Shown: positions 46,875 to 55,786 of the stretch, piece by piece
How the letters are laid out: each line of letters starts with the position of its first letter
How positions within the stretch are numbered: position 1 is the stretch's first letter
Assembly (NCBI RefSeq): GCF_017104565.1
Contig: NZ_JAAGPD010000009.1
Span: forward strand, 203,640 to 267,639
Source: Paraburkholderia sp. Tr-20389
Lineage (GTDB): Bacteria; Pseudomonadota; Gammaproteobacteria; Burkholderiales; Burkholderiaceae
Length of the DNA stretch: 64,000 nt
Reading direction: 5' to 3'
Position numbers and translations under genes: made by a program
Notes under the pieces: generated by a model
Database searches by the model: none
What the model saw: only the letters and a program-made list of their open reading frames with translations
Told to the model about the DNA's origin: nothing

Positions 46875-47963
46875 ATGAGCATCGATCGGGCTTTGGTCGA
46901 CGCGGCCCTCGCGGCCATCACCGACCCCAACACCCAGCGGCCCTTCGCAGCAGCGAAGAACTTCAGGAACGTGAACGTCGATGGTGCCACGGTCAGCGTC
47001 GACGTGGTACTCGGCTATCCGGCCAAACGCCAGTTCGACGCGATTCGCGCGCTGGTCGAGAATGCGCTGCGCGCGGTGCCCGGTGTCGCCGGCACGCGCG
47101 TGCAGGTCTCGCAGGACATCGCCGCGCATACGGTGCAACGCGGCGTGAAACTGTTGCCGAACGTGAAGAATATCGTCGCTGTCGCGTCGGGCAAGGGCGG
47201 CGTCGGCAAGAGCACGACGGCCGTGAACCTGGCGCTTGCGCTCGCGAGCGAGGGTGCGTCGGTGGGCATTCTCGACGCGGACATCTACGGTCCGTCGCTG
47301 CCGATGATGCTGGGCATCGAAGGCCGCCCCGAGTCGCCCGACGGCCAGTCGATGAACCCGATGACAGGCCACGGCGTGCAGGCGAATTCAATCGGTTTTC
47401 TGATCGAACAGGACAACCCGATGGTGTGGCGCGGCCCGATGGCGACCTCGGCGCTCGAGCAGCTCCTGCGGCAGACCAACTGGAAGGACCTCGACTACCT
47501 GATCGTCGACATGCCGCCGGGCACGGGCGACATCCAGCTCACGCTGTCGCAGCGCGTGCCCGTGACGGGCGCCGTGATCGTCACGACGCCGCAGGACATC
47601 GCGCTGCTCGACGCGAAGAAGGGCTTGAAGATGTTCGAGAAGGTGGGCATTCCGATTCTCGGCATCGTCGAGAACATGGGCCTGCATATCTGTTCGAACT
47701 GCGGCCACGAGGAGCACATCTTCGGCACGGGTGGGGCGGAGCGCATGTCGAAGGAATATGGCGTCGACGTGCTGGGCAGTCTGCCGCTCGATATCTCGAT
47801 CCGCGAGCAGGCCGACTCGGGCCAGCCGACGGTCGTCGCGGATCCGGACGGCCGCGTCGCGGAGATCTATCGGTCGATTGCGCGCAAGGTCGCGATTCAT
47901 ATCGCCGAACGCTCGCGCGACATGAGTTCGAAGTTCCCGACCATCGTCGTGCAGAACACGTAA
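46875..47963 (+). CDS. apbC: Iron-sulfur cluster carrier protein ApbC (Mrp/NBP35 ATPase)
   Basis: A 362-residue P-loop protein that carries and transfers Fe-S clusters. An N-terminal MIP18-like domain (about 1-85) precedes the ATPase with KGGVGKST (near 107-114). The cluster-binding CxxC is in ICSNCGHEEH near 275-284. The ATG at 46875 has a GGAG site; an upstream in-frame ATG gives an unlikely extension. Position opposite metG is conserved. Confidence 0.93.
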   Translation: MSIDRALVDAALAAITDPNTQRPFAAAKNFRNVNVDGATVSVDVVLGYPAKRQFDAIRALVENALRAVPGVAGTRVQVSQDIAAHTVQRGVKLLPNVKNIVAVASGKGGVGKSTTAVNLALALASEGASVGILDADIYGPSLPMMLGIEGRPESPDGQSMNPMTGHGVQANSIGFLIEQDNPMVWRGPMATSALEQLLRQTNWKDLDYLIVDMPPGTGDIQLTLSQRVPVTGAVIVTTPQDIALLDAKKGLKMFEKVGIPILGIVENMGLHICSNCGHEEHIFGTGGAERMSKEYGVDVLGSLPLDISIREQADSGQPTVVADPDGRVAEIYRSIARKVAIHIAERSRDMSSKFPTIVVQNT

Positions 47964-48153
47964 CACGCAACATGCGGCACCGCTGCGCAGGCCCGGAAGC
48001 GTCTGTGCAGCGAGCCGCACGCGATAACCGAACAACTCCTCAGGGGGCGGGTAGAAAGGGGCCTGAATGGAGCCCTGCTCGCGGTATCATGTCGGCTTCA
48101 TCAGGTCCGGCAACGCGGTCGCGGGGACGGCCGGCGCTCGACAAGAGGATCGC

Positions 48154-48687
48154 ATGAGAAAACGAATCGGCGGCGAGGCGATCAAGACCATCGTCGTCCT
48201 GGCTGCGACCAGCGCCTTGCTGTCAGGGTGCATGGGTTTCCTGAAGCCACAGGAGAAGCGCGCAGACGCGCAAATGGTGCCGACGCTGGGCAACCAGGCG
48301 CGCGGCATGGTCACGTTCATCGAACGTGCGGACGGTGTTCAGGTCACCTACAACCTCACGGGCCTGCCGCCGAACAGCGATCACGCGCTGCAGGTTCACG
48401 AGCGCGGCGATTGCAATTCCGCCGATGGTTCGGGCGCGGGCGCCGTGTTCGCACCGGCTGCCGAACGCATGAAGTCGGGCGCGCGCGTCGAAGGCGATCT
48501 TGGCAATATTCACGCTGATGCAGCGGGCGTGGCAGCGGGTTTCATCGTCGCGCCGGACGTGTCGCTCGACGGCGTGCGCTCCGTGTTGCAGCGCGCCGTG
48601 CTGTTGCATCGCGAACCTTCCGATCCCTATGCCTATCCGCAACATGGCGCCGGCTCTGCGCTCGCGTGCGGGCTGATCCGTCAGTAA
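48154..48687 (+). CDS. SodC-like (Cu/Zn superoxide dismutase family) lipoprotein lacking most metal ligands
   Basis: A 177-residue lipoprotein with lipobox LLSGC (Cys26) and a Cu,Zn-SOD beta-barrel recognisable from GLPPNSDHALQVHERGDC, EGDLGN and SALACGLI. The disulfide cysteines (87 and 172) remain. Of the usual ligands, the first copper histidine is Gln80, the bridging histidine is about Val98, and the two zinc histidines of the loop are absent. Only His82, His152 and Asp115 match ligand positions. Dismutase activity is therefore doubtful. Start chosen at the ATG after AAGAGGA. Confidence 0.85.
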   Translation: MRKRIGGEAIKTIVVLAATSALLSGCMGFLKPQEKRADAQMVPTLGNQARGMVTFIERADGVQVTYNLTGLPPNSDHALQVHERGDCNSADGSGAGAVFAPAAERMKSGARVEGDLGNIHADAAGVAAGFIVAPDVSLDGVRSVLQRAVLLHREPSDPYAYPQHGAGSALACGLIRQ

Positions 48688-48694
48688 GACCGTT

Positions 48695-48715
48695 CCCTCA
48701 CGAGCTGAGGGTTTT
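48695..48715 (+). terminator. Terminator after the SodC-like gene
   Basis: A 6-bp stem CCCTCA/TGAGGG with loop CGAGC is followed by TTTT, 8 bases after the stop codon. Confidence 0.6.
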
Positions 48716-48998
48716 CCGGTCGCGAATCCCGTCTGCCAATCGTTTGCGTGCCGCGCAAACGCCTGTTTATCCCTGTGTTTCCGCTTCGGTTTCCGCGCTC
48801 ATTCGCTTTGCATCGTCGAGCGATACTGCACCGTGTTCGCCGCTCATGCGGTGCGTGCGCGAACGCGATTCGAGCCGCATCGGGCACGGCCGCCGTGTTC
48901 GCGTAAAATAAGCGCCTTTCGTCCGGCGGCATGCGTTGCGAAAGCAGCGCGCAAGCGTCAGCCGGCCCGATTTCACCTCCCGTCAGCAGCGTTCACCT
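48716..48998 (+). promoter_or_regulatory. dcd upstream region
   Basis: A 283-base spacer with no gene. A 7-bp hairpin GTTTGCG/CGCAAAC sits at 48742-48760. A TAAAAT at 48904-48909 may be the dcd -10 box; no clear -35 is visible. Confidence 0.35.
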
Positions 48999-49568
48999 AT
49001 GAGCATCAAATCCGACAAGTGGATCCGGCGCATGGCCGAAGAGCACAACATGATCGAGCCGTTCGCGCCGAATCAGGTGCGCGCGACGGAAGACGGTCGC
49101 AAGATCGTCAGCTACGGCACCTCGAGCTACGGCTACGACATCCGCTGTGCCGACGAATTCAAGATCTTCACGAACATCAACTCGACCATCGTCGATCCGA
49201 AGAACTTTGACGAGAAATCGTTTGTCGATTTCAAGGGCGACGTCTGCATCATTCCGCCGAATTCGTTCGCGCTCGCGCGCACGGTCGAATATTTCCGCAT
49301 TCCGCGCAGCGTGCTGACGGTGTGCCTGGGCAAGTCGACGTATGCGCGCTGCGGCATCATCGTCAACGTGACGCCGTTCGAGCCTGAATGGGAAGGGCAC
49401 GTTACGCTCGAATTCTCAAATACGACACCTTTGCCTGCGAAAATCTACGCGAACGAAGGCGTCGCGCAGGTGCTGTTCTTCGAAAGCGACGAGATCTGCG
49501 ACGTGTCGTACGCGGATCGCGGCGGCAAGTACCAGGGCCAGCACGGCGTGACGTTACCGAAGACGTAA
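48999..49568 (+). CDS. dcd: dCTP deaminase
   Basis: A 189-residue trimeric enzyme that deaminates dCTP to dUTP for thymidylate synthesis. The start [13 protein letters not shown], the SSYGYDIRC block and the catalytic region [16 protein letters not shown] are typical of the proteobacterial enzyme. The ATG at 48999 was chosen over a longer frame. It ends before a clear terminator. Confidence 0.94.
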   Translation: MSIKSDKWIRRMAEEHNMIEPFAPNQVRATEDGRKIVSYGTSSYGYDIRCADEFKIFTNINSTIVDPKNFDEKSFVDFKGDVCIIPPNSFALARTVEYFRIPRSVLTVCLGKSTYARCGIIVNVTPFEPEWEGHVTLEFSNTTPLPAKIYANEGVAQVLFFESDEICDVSYADRGGKYQGQHGVTLPKT

Positions 49569-49603
49569 CGCAAAACGCGCATTGAATCACCAGCTATCCG
49601 GGT

Positions 49604-49640
49604 GACCGCTGCGCATCATCGAGCAGCGGTCGTTCTTTTT
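49604..49640 (+). terminator. Terminator hairpin between dcd and the decarboxylase
   Basis: A 9-bp stem GACCGCTGC/GCAGCGGTC (49604-49612 with 49623-49631) with a 10-base loop is followed by GTTCTTTTT. The T run ends exactly where the GGAG ribosome site of the next gene begins (49641-49644). Confidence 0.75.
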
Positions 49641-49652
49641 GGAGAATCGTCC

Positions 49653-51935
49653 ATGAAGTTTCGTTTTCCCGTCGTCATCATCGACGAAGATTTCCGCTCC
49701 GAGAACATCTCGGGTTCAGGCATCCGTGCGCTTGCCGAGGCCATTGAAAAAGAAGGCGCGGAAGTGCTGGGTCTCACGAGCTATGGCGATCTGACGTCGT
49801 TCGCGCAGCAGTCGAGCCGCGCGTCGTGCTTCATCCTGTCGATCGACGACGACGAACTGCTGCCTTACGTCGAGAACAACGACGGCGAGGCACCCGACAT
49901 CGCGCCCGCGATCGTCGACCTGCGTGCGTTCGTCGAAGCAGTGCGCAAGCGCAACGCGGACATCCCGATCTTCCTGTACGGCGAAACGCGCACCTCGCGT
50001 CACCTGCCGAACGACATCCTGCGCGAACTGCACGGCTTCATCCACATGTTCGAGGACACGCCGGAATTCGTCGCGCGGCACATCATCCGCGAGGCGAAGG
50101 TGTATCTGGATTCGCTCGCGCCGCCGTTCTTCAAGGAACTGGTGCAGTACGCGGACGAAGGCTCGTACTCGTGGCACTGCCCCGGTCACTCGGGCGGCGT
50201 CGCGTTCCTGAAGAATCCGCTCGGCCAGATGTTCCACCAGTTCTTCGGCGAGAACATGCTGCGCGCGGACGTCTGCAATGCCGTCGACGAACTCGGCCAG
50301 TTGCTCGACCATACGGGTCCGGTCGCGGCATCCGAGCGCAACGCCGCGCGCATCTTCAGCGCGGACCATCTGTTCTTCGTGACGAACGGCACGTCCACGT
50401 CCAACAAGATCGTCTGGCACGCAACGGTCGCGCCGGGCGACATCGTGCTGGTGGACCGCAACTGCCACAAGTCGATCCTGCACGCGATCACGATGACGCA
50501 TGCGATCCCCGTGTTCCTCACGCCGACGCGCAATCACTTCGGCATCATCGGACCGATCCCGCGCGACGAGTTCAAGCCGGAAAACATCCGCAAGAAGATC
50601 GAGGCGAATCCGTTCGCGCGCGAAGCGCTCGCGAAGAACCCGAACCTCAAGCCGCGCATTCTGACGATCACGCAAAGCACGTATGACGGCGTGATCTACA
50701 ACGTCGAGATGATCAAGGATCTGCTCGGCGATCTGCTCGACACGCTGCATTTCGACGAAGCGTGGCTGCCGCACGCCGAATTCCACGAGTTCTATCAGGA
50801 CATGCACGCGATCGGCGCGGGCCGTCCGCGCACGGGCGCGCTGGTGTTCGCGACGCACTCCACGCACAAGCTGCTCGCGGGCATTTCGCAGGCTTCGCAG
50901 ATCGTCGTGCAGGACAGCGAGAACAGCACGTTCGACCGCCATCGCTTCAACGAGGCGTATCTGATGCACACGTCGACGAGCCCGCAGTACGCGATCATCG
51001 CGTCGTGCGACGTGGCCGCCGCGATGATGGAGCCGCCGGGCGGCACGGCGCTGGTCGAAGAATCGATCGCCGAGGCACTCGATTTCCGCCGCGCGATGCG
51101 CAAGGTCGACGCCGAATACGGCGACGACTGGTTCTTCAAGGTCTGGGGCCCGGAAGAGCTGGCGGAAGAGGGCATCGGCTCGCGCGACGACTGGATGCTG
51201 CGTCCGAACGACCGCTGGCACGGCTTCGGCCCGTTGGCCGACGGCTTCAACATGCTCGACCCGATCAAGGCGACGATCATCACGCCGGGCCTCGATGTCG
51301 ACGGCGAATTCGGCGAGACGGGCATTCCCGCCGCGATCGTCACGAAGTATCTGGCCGAGCACGGCATCATCGTCGAGAAGACGGGTCTGTACTCGTTCTT
51401 CATCATGTTCACGATCGGCATCACGAAGGGCCGCTGGAACTCGATGGTCACGGAACTCCAGCAGTTCAAGGACGACTACGACAACAATCAGCCGCTGTGG
51501 CGCGTGCTGCCCGAGTTCGTTGCGCAGCATCCGGCGTACGAGCGCATCGGCTTGCGCGATCTGTGCGAGCAGATCCACAGCGTCTATCGTGCGAACGACA
51601 TCGCGCGTCTGACGACGGAGATGTACCTGTCGAGCATGGAACCGGCGATGAAGCCGTCCGACGCATTCGCAAAGCTCGCGCACCGCGAGATCGACCGCGT
51701 ACCCATCGACGAACTGGAAGGCCGCGTCACGTCGATCCTGTTGACGCCGTATCCGCCGGGCATTCCGCTGCTGATTCCGGGCGAGCGCTTCAACAAGACC
51801 ATCGTCAGCTATCTGCGTTTCGCGCGCGAGTTCAACGAGCGCTTCCCGGGCTTCCACACGGATATCCACGGGCTGGTCGGCGAAACGATCAACGGACGCA
51901 TCGAGTATTTCGTCGATTGCGTGCGCGATTCGTGA
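49653..51935 (+). CDS. Arginine/lysine/ornithine decarboxylase (PLP fold type I, AdiA-like)
   Basis: A 760-residue enzyme of the large inducible decarboxylase family. An N-terminal response-regulator-like wing domain (1-130) precedes the PLP domain. The PLP lysine is in ATHSTHKLLAG near residue 410 and the substrate region is SWHCPGHSGG near 175. A C-terminal domain follows. The size and blocks fit biodegradative arginine decarboxylase best, but lysine or ornithine specificity cannot be excluded. A GGAG site fixes the ATG. No antiporter gene is beside it. Confidence 0.9.
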   Translation: MKFRFPVVIIDEDFRSENISGSGIRALAEAIEKEGAEVLGLTSYGDLTSFAQQSSRASCFILSIDDDELLPYVENNDGEAPDIAPAIVDLRAFVEAVRKRNADIPIFLYGETRTSRHLPNDILRELHGFIHMFEDTPEFVARHIIREAKVYLDSLAPPFFKELVQYADEGSYSWHCPGHSGGVAFLKNPLGQMFHQFFGENMLRADVCNAVDELGQLLDHTGPVAASERNAARIFSADHLFFVTNGTSTSNKIVWHATVAPGDIVLVDRNCHKSILHAITMTHAIPVFLTPTRNHFGIIGPIPRDEFKPENIRKKIEANPFAREALAKNPNLKPRILTITQSTYDGVIYNVEMIKDLLGDLLDTLHFDEAWLPHAEFHEFYQDMHAIGAGRPRTGALVFATHSTHKLLAGISQASQIVVQDSENSTFDRHRFNEAYLMHTSTSPQYAIIASCDVAAAMMEPPGGTALVEESIAEALDFRRAMRKVDAEYGDDWFFKVWGPEELAEEGIGSRDDWMLRPNDRWHGFGPLADGFNMLDPIKATIITPGLDVDGEFGETGIPAAIVTKYLAEHGIIVEKTGLYSFFIMFTIGITKGRWNSMVTELQQFKDDYDNNQPLWRVLPEFVAQHPAYERIGLRDLCEQIHSVYRANDIARLTTEMYLSSMEPAMKPSDAFAKLAHREIDRVPIDELEGRVTSILLTPYPPGIPLLIPGERFNKTIVSYLRFAREFNERFPGFHTDIHGLVGETINGRIEYFVDCVRDS

Positions 51936-52678
51936 TGCTGACGGCATTGCGCTTGCGGCTCGCGCACCGCGCCCGTGAGGGTGCGGCGATGCTGTGCGCG
52001 GTCGCTTCGTCAGTCGCGATGACGGCAGCGCTGCTGGGCGCGCCCGTCGCGGCGCACGCCGAAGTCGCCGCCGCCGATCCCATCGACGCGTCGATGCGCA
52101 CGTGTCTCGCGCGCGCGGACATGTCGTCGACGGTCGGCCAGGTGCAGTGCATGGATACGGCGCGGCTTGCGTGGCAGGCGTCGATGGATCAATCGTTCCA
52201 GCAGATGCAGTCGCAGCTGCCCGACGCATCGCGCAAGAAGTGGGACGAGAGCCAGAAGCGCTGGAAGGCCTGGCGCGAAGCCGACGGCAAGCTGCTTGCC
52301 GCCGTACTCGCGACGACGCACGGCACGTCGTATCAACTGTCGGGCGCCGACATGCAGCTGCAGCCCGTGCGCGACCGCGCGCTCGCGCTGCGTGCCGTGG
52401 CGGCGCAGGCGGGCAAACCCGACCCGAAGACGCGCCCGCGCGCCTGTTCGTTCGACGCGCAGTGCGAGCACGCGGCGTTCGACCTGAACCGCTATTACCG
52501 CCGCCTGCACGCGAAGCTGCCGGCGCACTCGCGCCCCGTGCTCTCGCGCGCTGAACGCTCGTGGACTGCCTACCGCGACGCGACCGTTCCGCTGATGGAC
52601 GCGCGCTCGCAGGTCGATATCGTCGGTGCGCGCGTCGCGCAACTCAAGCGTATGGGCGATACAGCCGGCAACGACTGA
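51935..52678 (+). CDS. Exported protein with two LprI-like (DUF1311) repeats
   Basis: A 247-residue periplasmic protein. Its ATG overlaps the decarboxylase stop (TGATG). The signal peptide runs to about AAHAE (residue 42). Two LprI-like modules follow. The first has CLARADMSSTVGQVQC and RWKAWREADG; the second has CSFDAQCEHAAFDLNRYYRRLH and RSWTAYRDA. LprI domains inhibit lysozyme in some bacteria. The overlap suggests co-transcription with the decarboxylase, though the functional link is unclear. Confidence 0.72.
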   Translation: MLTALRLRLAHRAREGAAMLCAVASSVAMTAALLGAPVAAHAEVAAADPIDASMRTCLARADMSSTVGQVQCMDTARLAWQASMDQSFQQMQSQLPDASRKKWDESQKRWKAWREADGKLLAAVLATTHGTSYQLSGADMQLQPVRDRALALRAVAAQAGKPDPKTRPRACSFDAQCEHAAFDLNRYYRRLHAKLPAHSRPVLSRAERSWTAYRDATVPLMDARSQVDIVGARVAQLKRMGDTAGND

Positions 52679-52801
52679 GCCGCGCATCTCCTCATCCCGA
52701 AAGTAGCAACACGGCCGCACGGCCACTTTCATGCGCGCGGCATAAACTGCCGCGTTGCATGAGGATTTCTTAAAGTCGCGCCAATACCTGCCGATATCTT
52801 A

Positions 52802-52820
52802 CATTCCGTTACCCGGAATG
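52802..52820. promoter_or_regulatory. Possible operator palindrome upstream of the CsgG-like operon
   Basis: A perfect inverted repeat CATTCCG/CGGAATG with a 5-base centre lies about 50 bases before the first lipoprotein gene. It could be a regulator site or a leader hairpin. Confidence 0.35.
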
Positions 52821-52871
52821 CCGGATGGAAGCGCGGGCTGCAGTACACCCGATTCAAAAGGCCTCCGGGAC

Positions 52872-53579
52872 ATGGGCCAATCTTTGAACGGGAAAATAAT
52901 CTTGAGAGTAAAAACACCTTCCGTACTGCTCGTCGCTGCGCTCGTTGCAGCGGGACTGAGCGGATGCGCGACGGAGACGTCGCACGCATTGCCGACGCCT
53001 GAAGTCAGCAGCGCACATGTACCGTATGCCGGCAAGCTCGTCCCTGTCGCCGTCGGCAAGTTCGACAACCGTTCGAGCTATATGCGCGGCATCTTCTCCG
53101 ACGGCATCGACCGCGTCGGCAGCCAGGCCAAGACCATTCTCGTCACCACGTTGCAGCAGAGCCGCCGTTTCTCCGTGCTCGAACGCGACAACCTCGGCGA
53201 GATCAAGCAGGAAGCCGCAATCGCCAACAAGACGCAAAAGCTCAAGGGCGCGAACTACGTGATCACGGGTGACGTGACCGAGTTCGGCCGCAAGGAAGTC
53301 GGCGATCAGCAACTGTTCGGCATTCTGGGCCGCGGCAAGAGTCAGGTCGCGTACGCGAAGGTCAGCCTGAATATCGTCGATACGACGACCTCGGAAGTGA
53401 TCGCGTCGAGCCAGGGCGCGGGCGAATACAGCCTGTCGAACCGCGAGATCATCGGCTTCGGCGGCACGGCTTCGTACGACTCCACGCTCAACGGCAAGGT
53501 GCTCGACCTCGCCATCAAGGAAGCCGTCAACCATCTCGTCGAGCAGGTCGACGCAGGCGCGTTGCAGGCCGCGAACTAA
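52872..53579 (+). CDS. CsgG/HfaB-family lipoprotein
   Basis: About 235 residues. A signal sequence ends in the lipobox GLSGC. The body matches the CsgG/HfaB group, with VAVGKFDNRSSYMRGIFSDG, TTLQQSRRFSVLERDNL and ANYVITGDVTEFG. CsgG forms an outer-membrane secretion channel for curli; HfaB serves the Caulobacter holdfast. No curli or holdfast subunits are nearby. The start is uncertain: ATG at 52872 or a TTG at 52902 after GGGAAA. It leads a three-lipoprotein operon. Confidence 0.85.
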   Translation: MGQSLNGKIILRVKTPSVLLVAALVAAGLSGCATETSHALPTPEVSSAHVPYAGKLVPVAVGKFDNRSSYMRGIFSDGIDRVGSQAKTILVTTLQQSRRFSVLERDNLGEIKQEAAIANKTQKLKGANYVITGDVTEFGRKEVGDQQLFGILGRGKSQVAYAKVSLNIVDTTTSEVIASSQGAGEYSLSNREIIGFGGTASYDSTLNGKVLDLAIKEAVNHLVEQVDAGALQAAN

Positions 53580-53605
53580 CAACAACACTTCGAAACCACA
53601 AGACC

Positions 53606-53971
53606 ATGTCGAACATCAAGAACAGGCTGACGGGCCTCGCGCTGCCCGTCGCGGCAGCGTGCGCGCTGCTGTCGGGGTGCGCGAACACGAAGACGGCTTC
53701 GCTGTATCAATGGGACGGCTATCAGCCGCAGGTCTACGAATACTTCAAGGGGCAAAAGAGTCCGCTCGAGCAGATCGACGCGCTCGAAAAGGCGCGCCAG
53801 CAGATGCTCGCGAAGAACGCCTCGGCGCCGCCGGGATTCCATGCGCATCTCGGGATGCTGTACGCGAGCGTCGGCAAGGATCAGGAAGCCAAACAGGAAC
53901 TGCTCGCCGAGAAGCAGTCGTTTCCTGAATCGTCGACTTACATGGACTTTCTGCTGAGCAAATTCCAATGA
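53606..53971 (+). CDS. DUF4810 lipoprotein
   Basis: A 121-residue predicted lipoprotein with lipobox ALLSGC. The mature part is helical with the YQWDGYQPQVYEYFKG start and a TPR-like GMLYASVGKDQEAKQELLAEK segment. This matches the DUF4810 family as I recall it, which accompanies CsgG-like and DUF799 genes. It overlaps the next gene by 4 bases. Its role is unknown. Confidence 0.82.
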   Translation: MSNIKNRLTGLALPVAAACALLSGCANTKTASLYQWDGYQPQVYEYFKGQKSPLEQIDALEKARQQMLAKNASAPPGFHAHLGMLYASVGKDQEAKQELLAEKQSFPESSTYMDFLLSKFQ

Positions 53972-54648
53972 CTATCTCCCGCTTCCTCTCATTGAAACTG
54001 ATCGCCGCGCTGGCCGTGCTGGTGTCGTTGACGGCGTGCGTTGCGCATGCGCCGCGTCAGGCCGACTACACCGCCTTTCGCAACAGCAAGCCGAAGACGA
54101 TTCTCGTGCTGCCGCCCGTCAACGAGACGGCGGATGTGAACGCGACCTACGGCATGCTGTCGCAAATGACGATGCCGCTCGCCGAAGGCGGCTATTACGT
54201 GGTGCCCGTCGTCGAGATGGAAGAGACCTTCCGTCACAACGGCCTGACCACGCCGACGGACATCCAGAACGTCGCGCCCGACAAGCTGCGCAGCATTTTC
54301 GGCGCGGACGCCGCCGTGTATACGCGGATCACGCAGTACGGTTCGAAGTACATGATCGTCGACAGCACGACGGTGGTGTCGGCGAGCGCGAAGCTCGTCG
54401 ACCTGCGTTCGGGCGATACGCTGTGGCAAGGTTCGTCGAGTGCGACGGGCAAGGAGCTGGGCGGCAACGTCAACGTCGGCGGCGGGCTGATCGGCGCGCT
54501 CGTGCAGGCCGCCGTGAAGCAGGTCGCGCACACGCTGACCGACGAGTCGCACGATGTGGCCGGGCTGACGAGCCGCAAGCTGCTGTCGAGCGGCGGCCCG
54601 AACGGCCTGATGTACGGTCCGCGCTCGCCGAAGTTCGGCACGGACTGA
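53968..54648 (+). CDS. DUF799 (GNA1162-like) lipoprotein
   Basis: A 226-residue lipoprotein with lipobox SLTAC. The body has KTILVLPPVNETADVNATYG and GADAAVYTRITQYGSKY, typical of the DUF799 family that includes the meningococcal antigen GNA1162. It is the last gene of the CsgG-DUF4810-DUF799 unit, overlapping DUF4810 by 4 bases. All three have non-Asp residues after the lipid cysteine, predicting outer-membrane sorting. Confidence 0.85.
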   Translation: MTISRFLSLKLIAALAVLVSLTACVAHAPRQADYTAFRNSKPKTILVLPPVNETADVNATYGMLSQMTMPLAEGGYYVVPVVEMEETFRHNGLTTPTDIQNVAPDKLRSIFGADAAVYTRITQYGSKYMIVDSTTVVSASAKLVDLRSGDTLWQGSSSATGKELGGNVNVGGGLIGALVQAAVKQVAHTLTDESHDVAGLTSRKLLSSGGPNGLMYGPRSPKFGTD

Positions 54649-54702
54649 TGCCTTCGCGACGCGTGCGCCGGGTCGGCCGGCGGCGCGCGCGTCGTGCTCG
54701 CA

Positions 54703-55623
54703 TCAGGTGAGCAGATAGCCGTCTTTCAGTTCTACCTTTTTCAGTTGCGGCTGCGCGAGCAGATCGCGCGCCGCATCTTCGATGAACGCGGACAGCGCAT
54801 CGAGCGCGAGATCGTTGTCGTCGGTGCCGAACGGCTCTTCGATCTGTGACGCGATCGCGTCGAGCGCCATGAACGTGTAGGCGACGAACACCGAGAACAG
54901 CGGCGCAAACGCGCCGACACTTTCCACCAGCCCGAACGGCAGCGCCGCGCAGAAGAAGTACACGGTGCGGTGGATCATCACCGAATACGCGAACGGCAGC
55001 GGCGTCGACAGGATCCGCTCGCAACCGCCCACCACATCCGACATCCCGTTCAGATTGCGGTCGATGGCCTGCACGGTCCATGCATCGAGCTTGCCGTCGC
55101 GTGCATGGCGCTGCACCCATTCGCCGAGCCACAGCATGATGGTTGCGGGCCGATAGCGCGACGCCATCACACGCTCGAAGAGCGCCGGGTCGAGCCGTGT
55201 CGACAGATCATGCGACGGATCCGTGCCGCGCAACTGATGCCGCAGCGCATGCGCGAACGCGCCCAGTGCGTACACGAAAGCTTGCGTATCGGCGGCGGCG
55301 ATGTGGCCCATCGGCATCGTCAGCACCTGACGCGTGAGCGAGCGCGTTTCGTTGAGCAGCCGTCCCCACAGTTTGCGTGCTTCCCAGTAGCGGTCGTAGC
55401 TCGCGCTGTTGCGAAAGCCGAGAAAGATCGCGAGCGCAATGCCGATCAGCGAGAACGGCGTGGTGCTGACGTTGACCGTAATCTTGAGGATGTGATCGTG
55501 CACGCCGAGTGCGACCAGCGAGATCAGCAGAATGAGGCAGAGGCGCGGCAGCAGCTCGGGCAGCACGGAGCCGCGCCAGGCGAGCAGCATGCGGAACCAG
55601 TGGAGTTGTGGGCGGATGATCAT
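54703..55623 (-). CDS. Bestrophin family (UPF0187, YneE-like) membrane protein
   Basis: A 306-residue membrane protein. The start IIRPQLHWFRMLLAWRGSVLP and the blocks GFRNSASYDRYWEARKLWGRL and EEPFGTDDNDLALDAL are diagnostic of bacterial bestrophins. Members form pentameric ion channels. It is convergent with the lipoprotein operon and downstream of argH on the same strand, with no evident functional link. Confidence 0.9.
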   Translation of the reverse strand: MIIRPQLHWFRMLLAWRGSVLPELLPRLCLILLISLVALGVHDHILKITVNVSTTPFSLIGIALAIFLGFRNSASYDRYWEARKLWGRLLNETRSLTRQVLTMPMGHIAAADTQAFVYALGAFAHALRHQLRGTDPSHDLSTRLDPALFERVMASRYRPATIMLWLGEWVQRHARDGKLDAWTVQAIDRNLNGMSDVVGGCERILSTPLPFAYSVMIHRTVYFFCAALPFGLVESVGAFAPLFSVFVAYTFMALDAIASQIEEPFGTDDNDLALDALSAFIEDAARDLLAQPQLKKVELKDGYLLT

Positions 55624-55730
55624 GAGCGTGAATGGTCAAAACGGATGGTTGCCTCGATAGTAGCCGACGTGCTGCGACAAACGGTGGAGGGCAGGGCGGC
55701 CGATCGTCGCTGCGCGTTCGCGGCGCAGAC

Positions 55731-55765
55731 AAAAAAGGCGGACCCTCGCAAAAGAGTCCGCCTTT
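55731..55765 (-). terminator. Intrinsic terminator of argH
   Basis: A 10-bp stem AAAGGCGGAC/GTCCGCCTTT (55734-55743 with 55756-55765) with a T run on the minus strand follows the argH stop codon by 21 bases. Confidence 0.85.
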
Positions 55766-55786
55766 CAGCCTGGGCAGGAAAACGCT

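Noticed and set aside
49716-52229. Very long open frame (about 837 codons) antisense to the decarboxylase
   Set aside because: It mirrors a well-supported gene, has an Arg/Asp/Val-rich composition typical of reverse-frame reading in high-GC DNA, and shows no domain or ribosome site. Similar antisense frames over lptFG, pepA, tamAB, metG, argH and ppc were rejected for the same reason.
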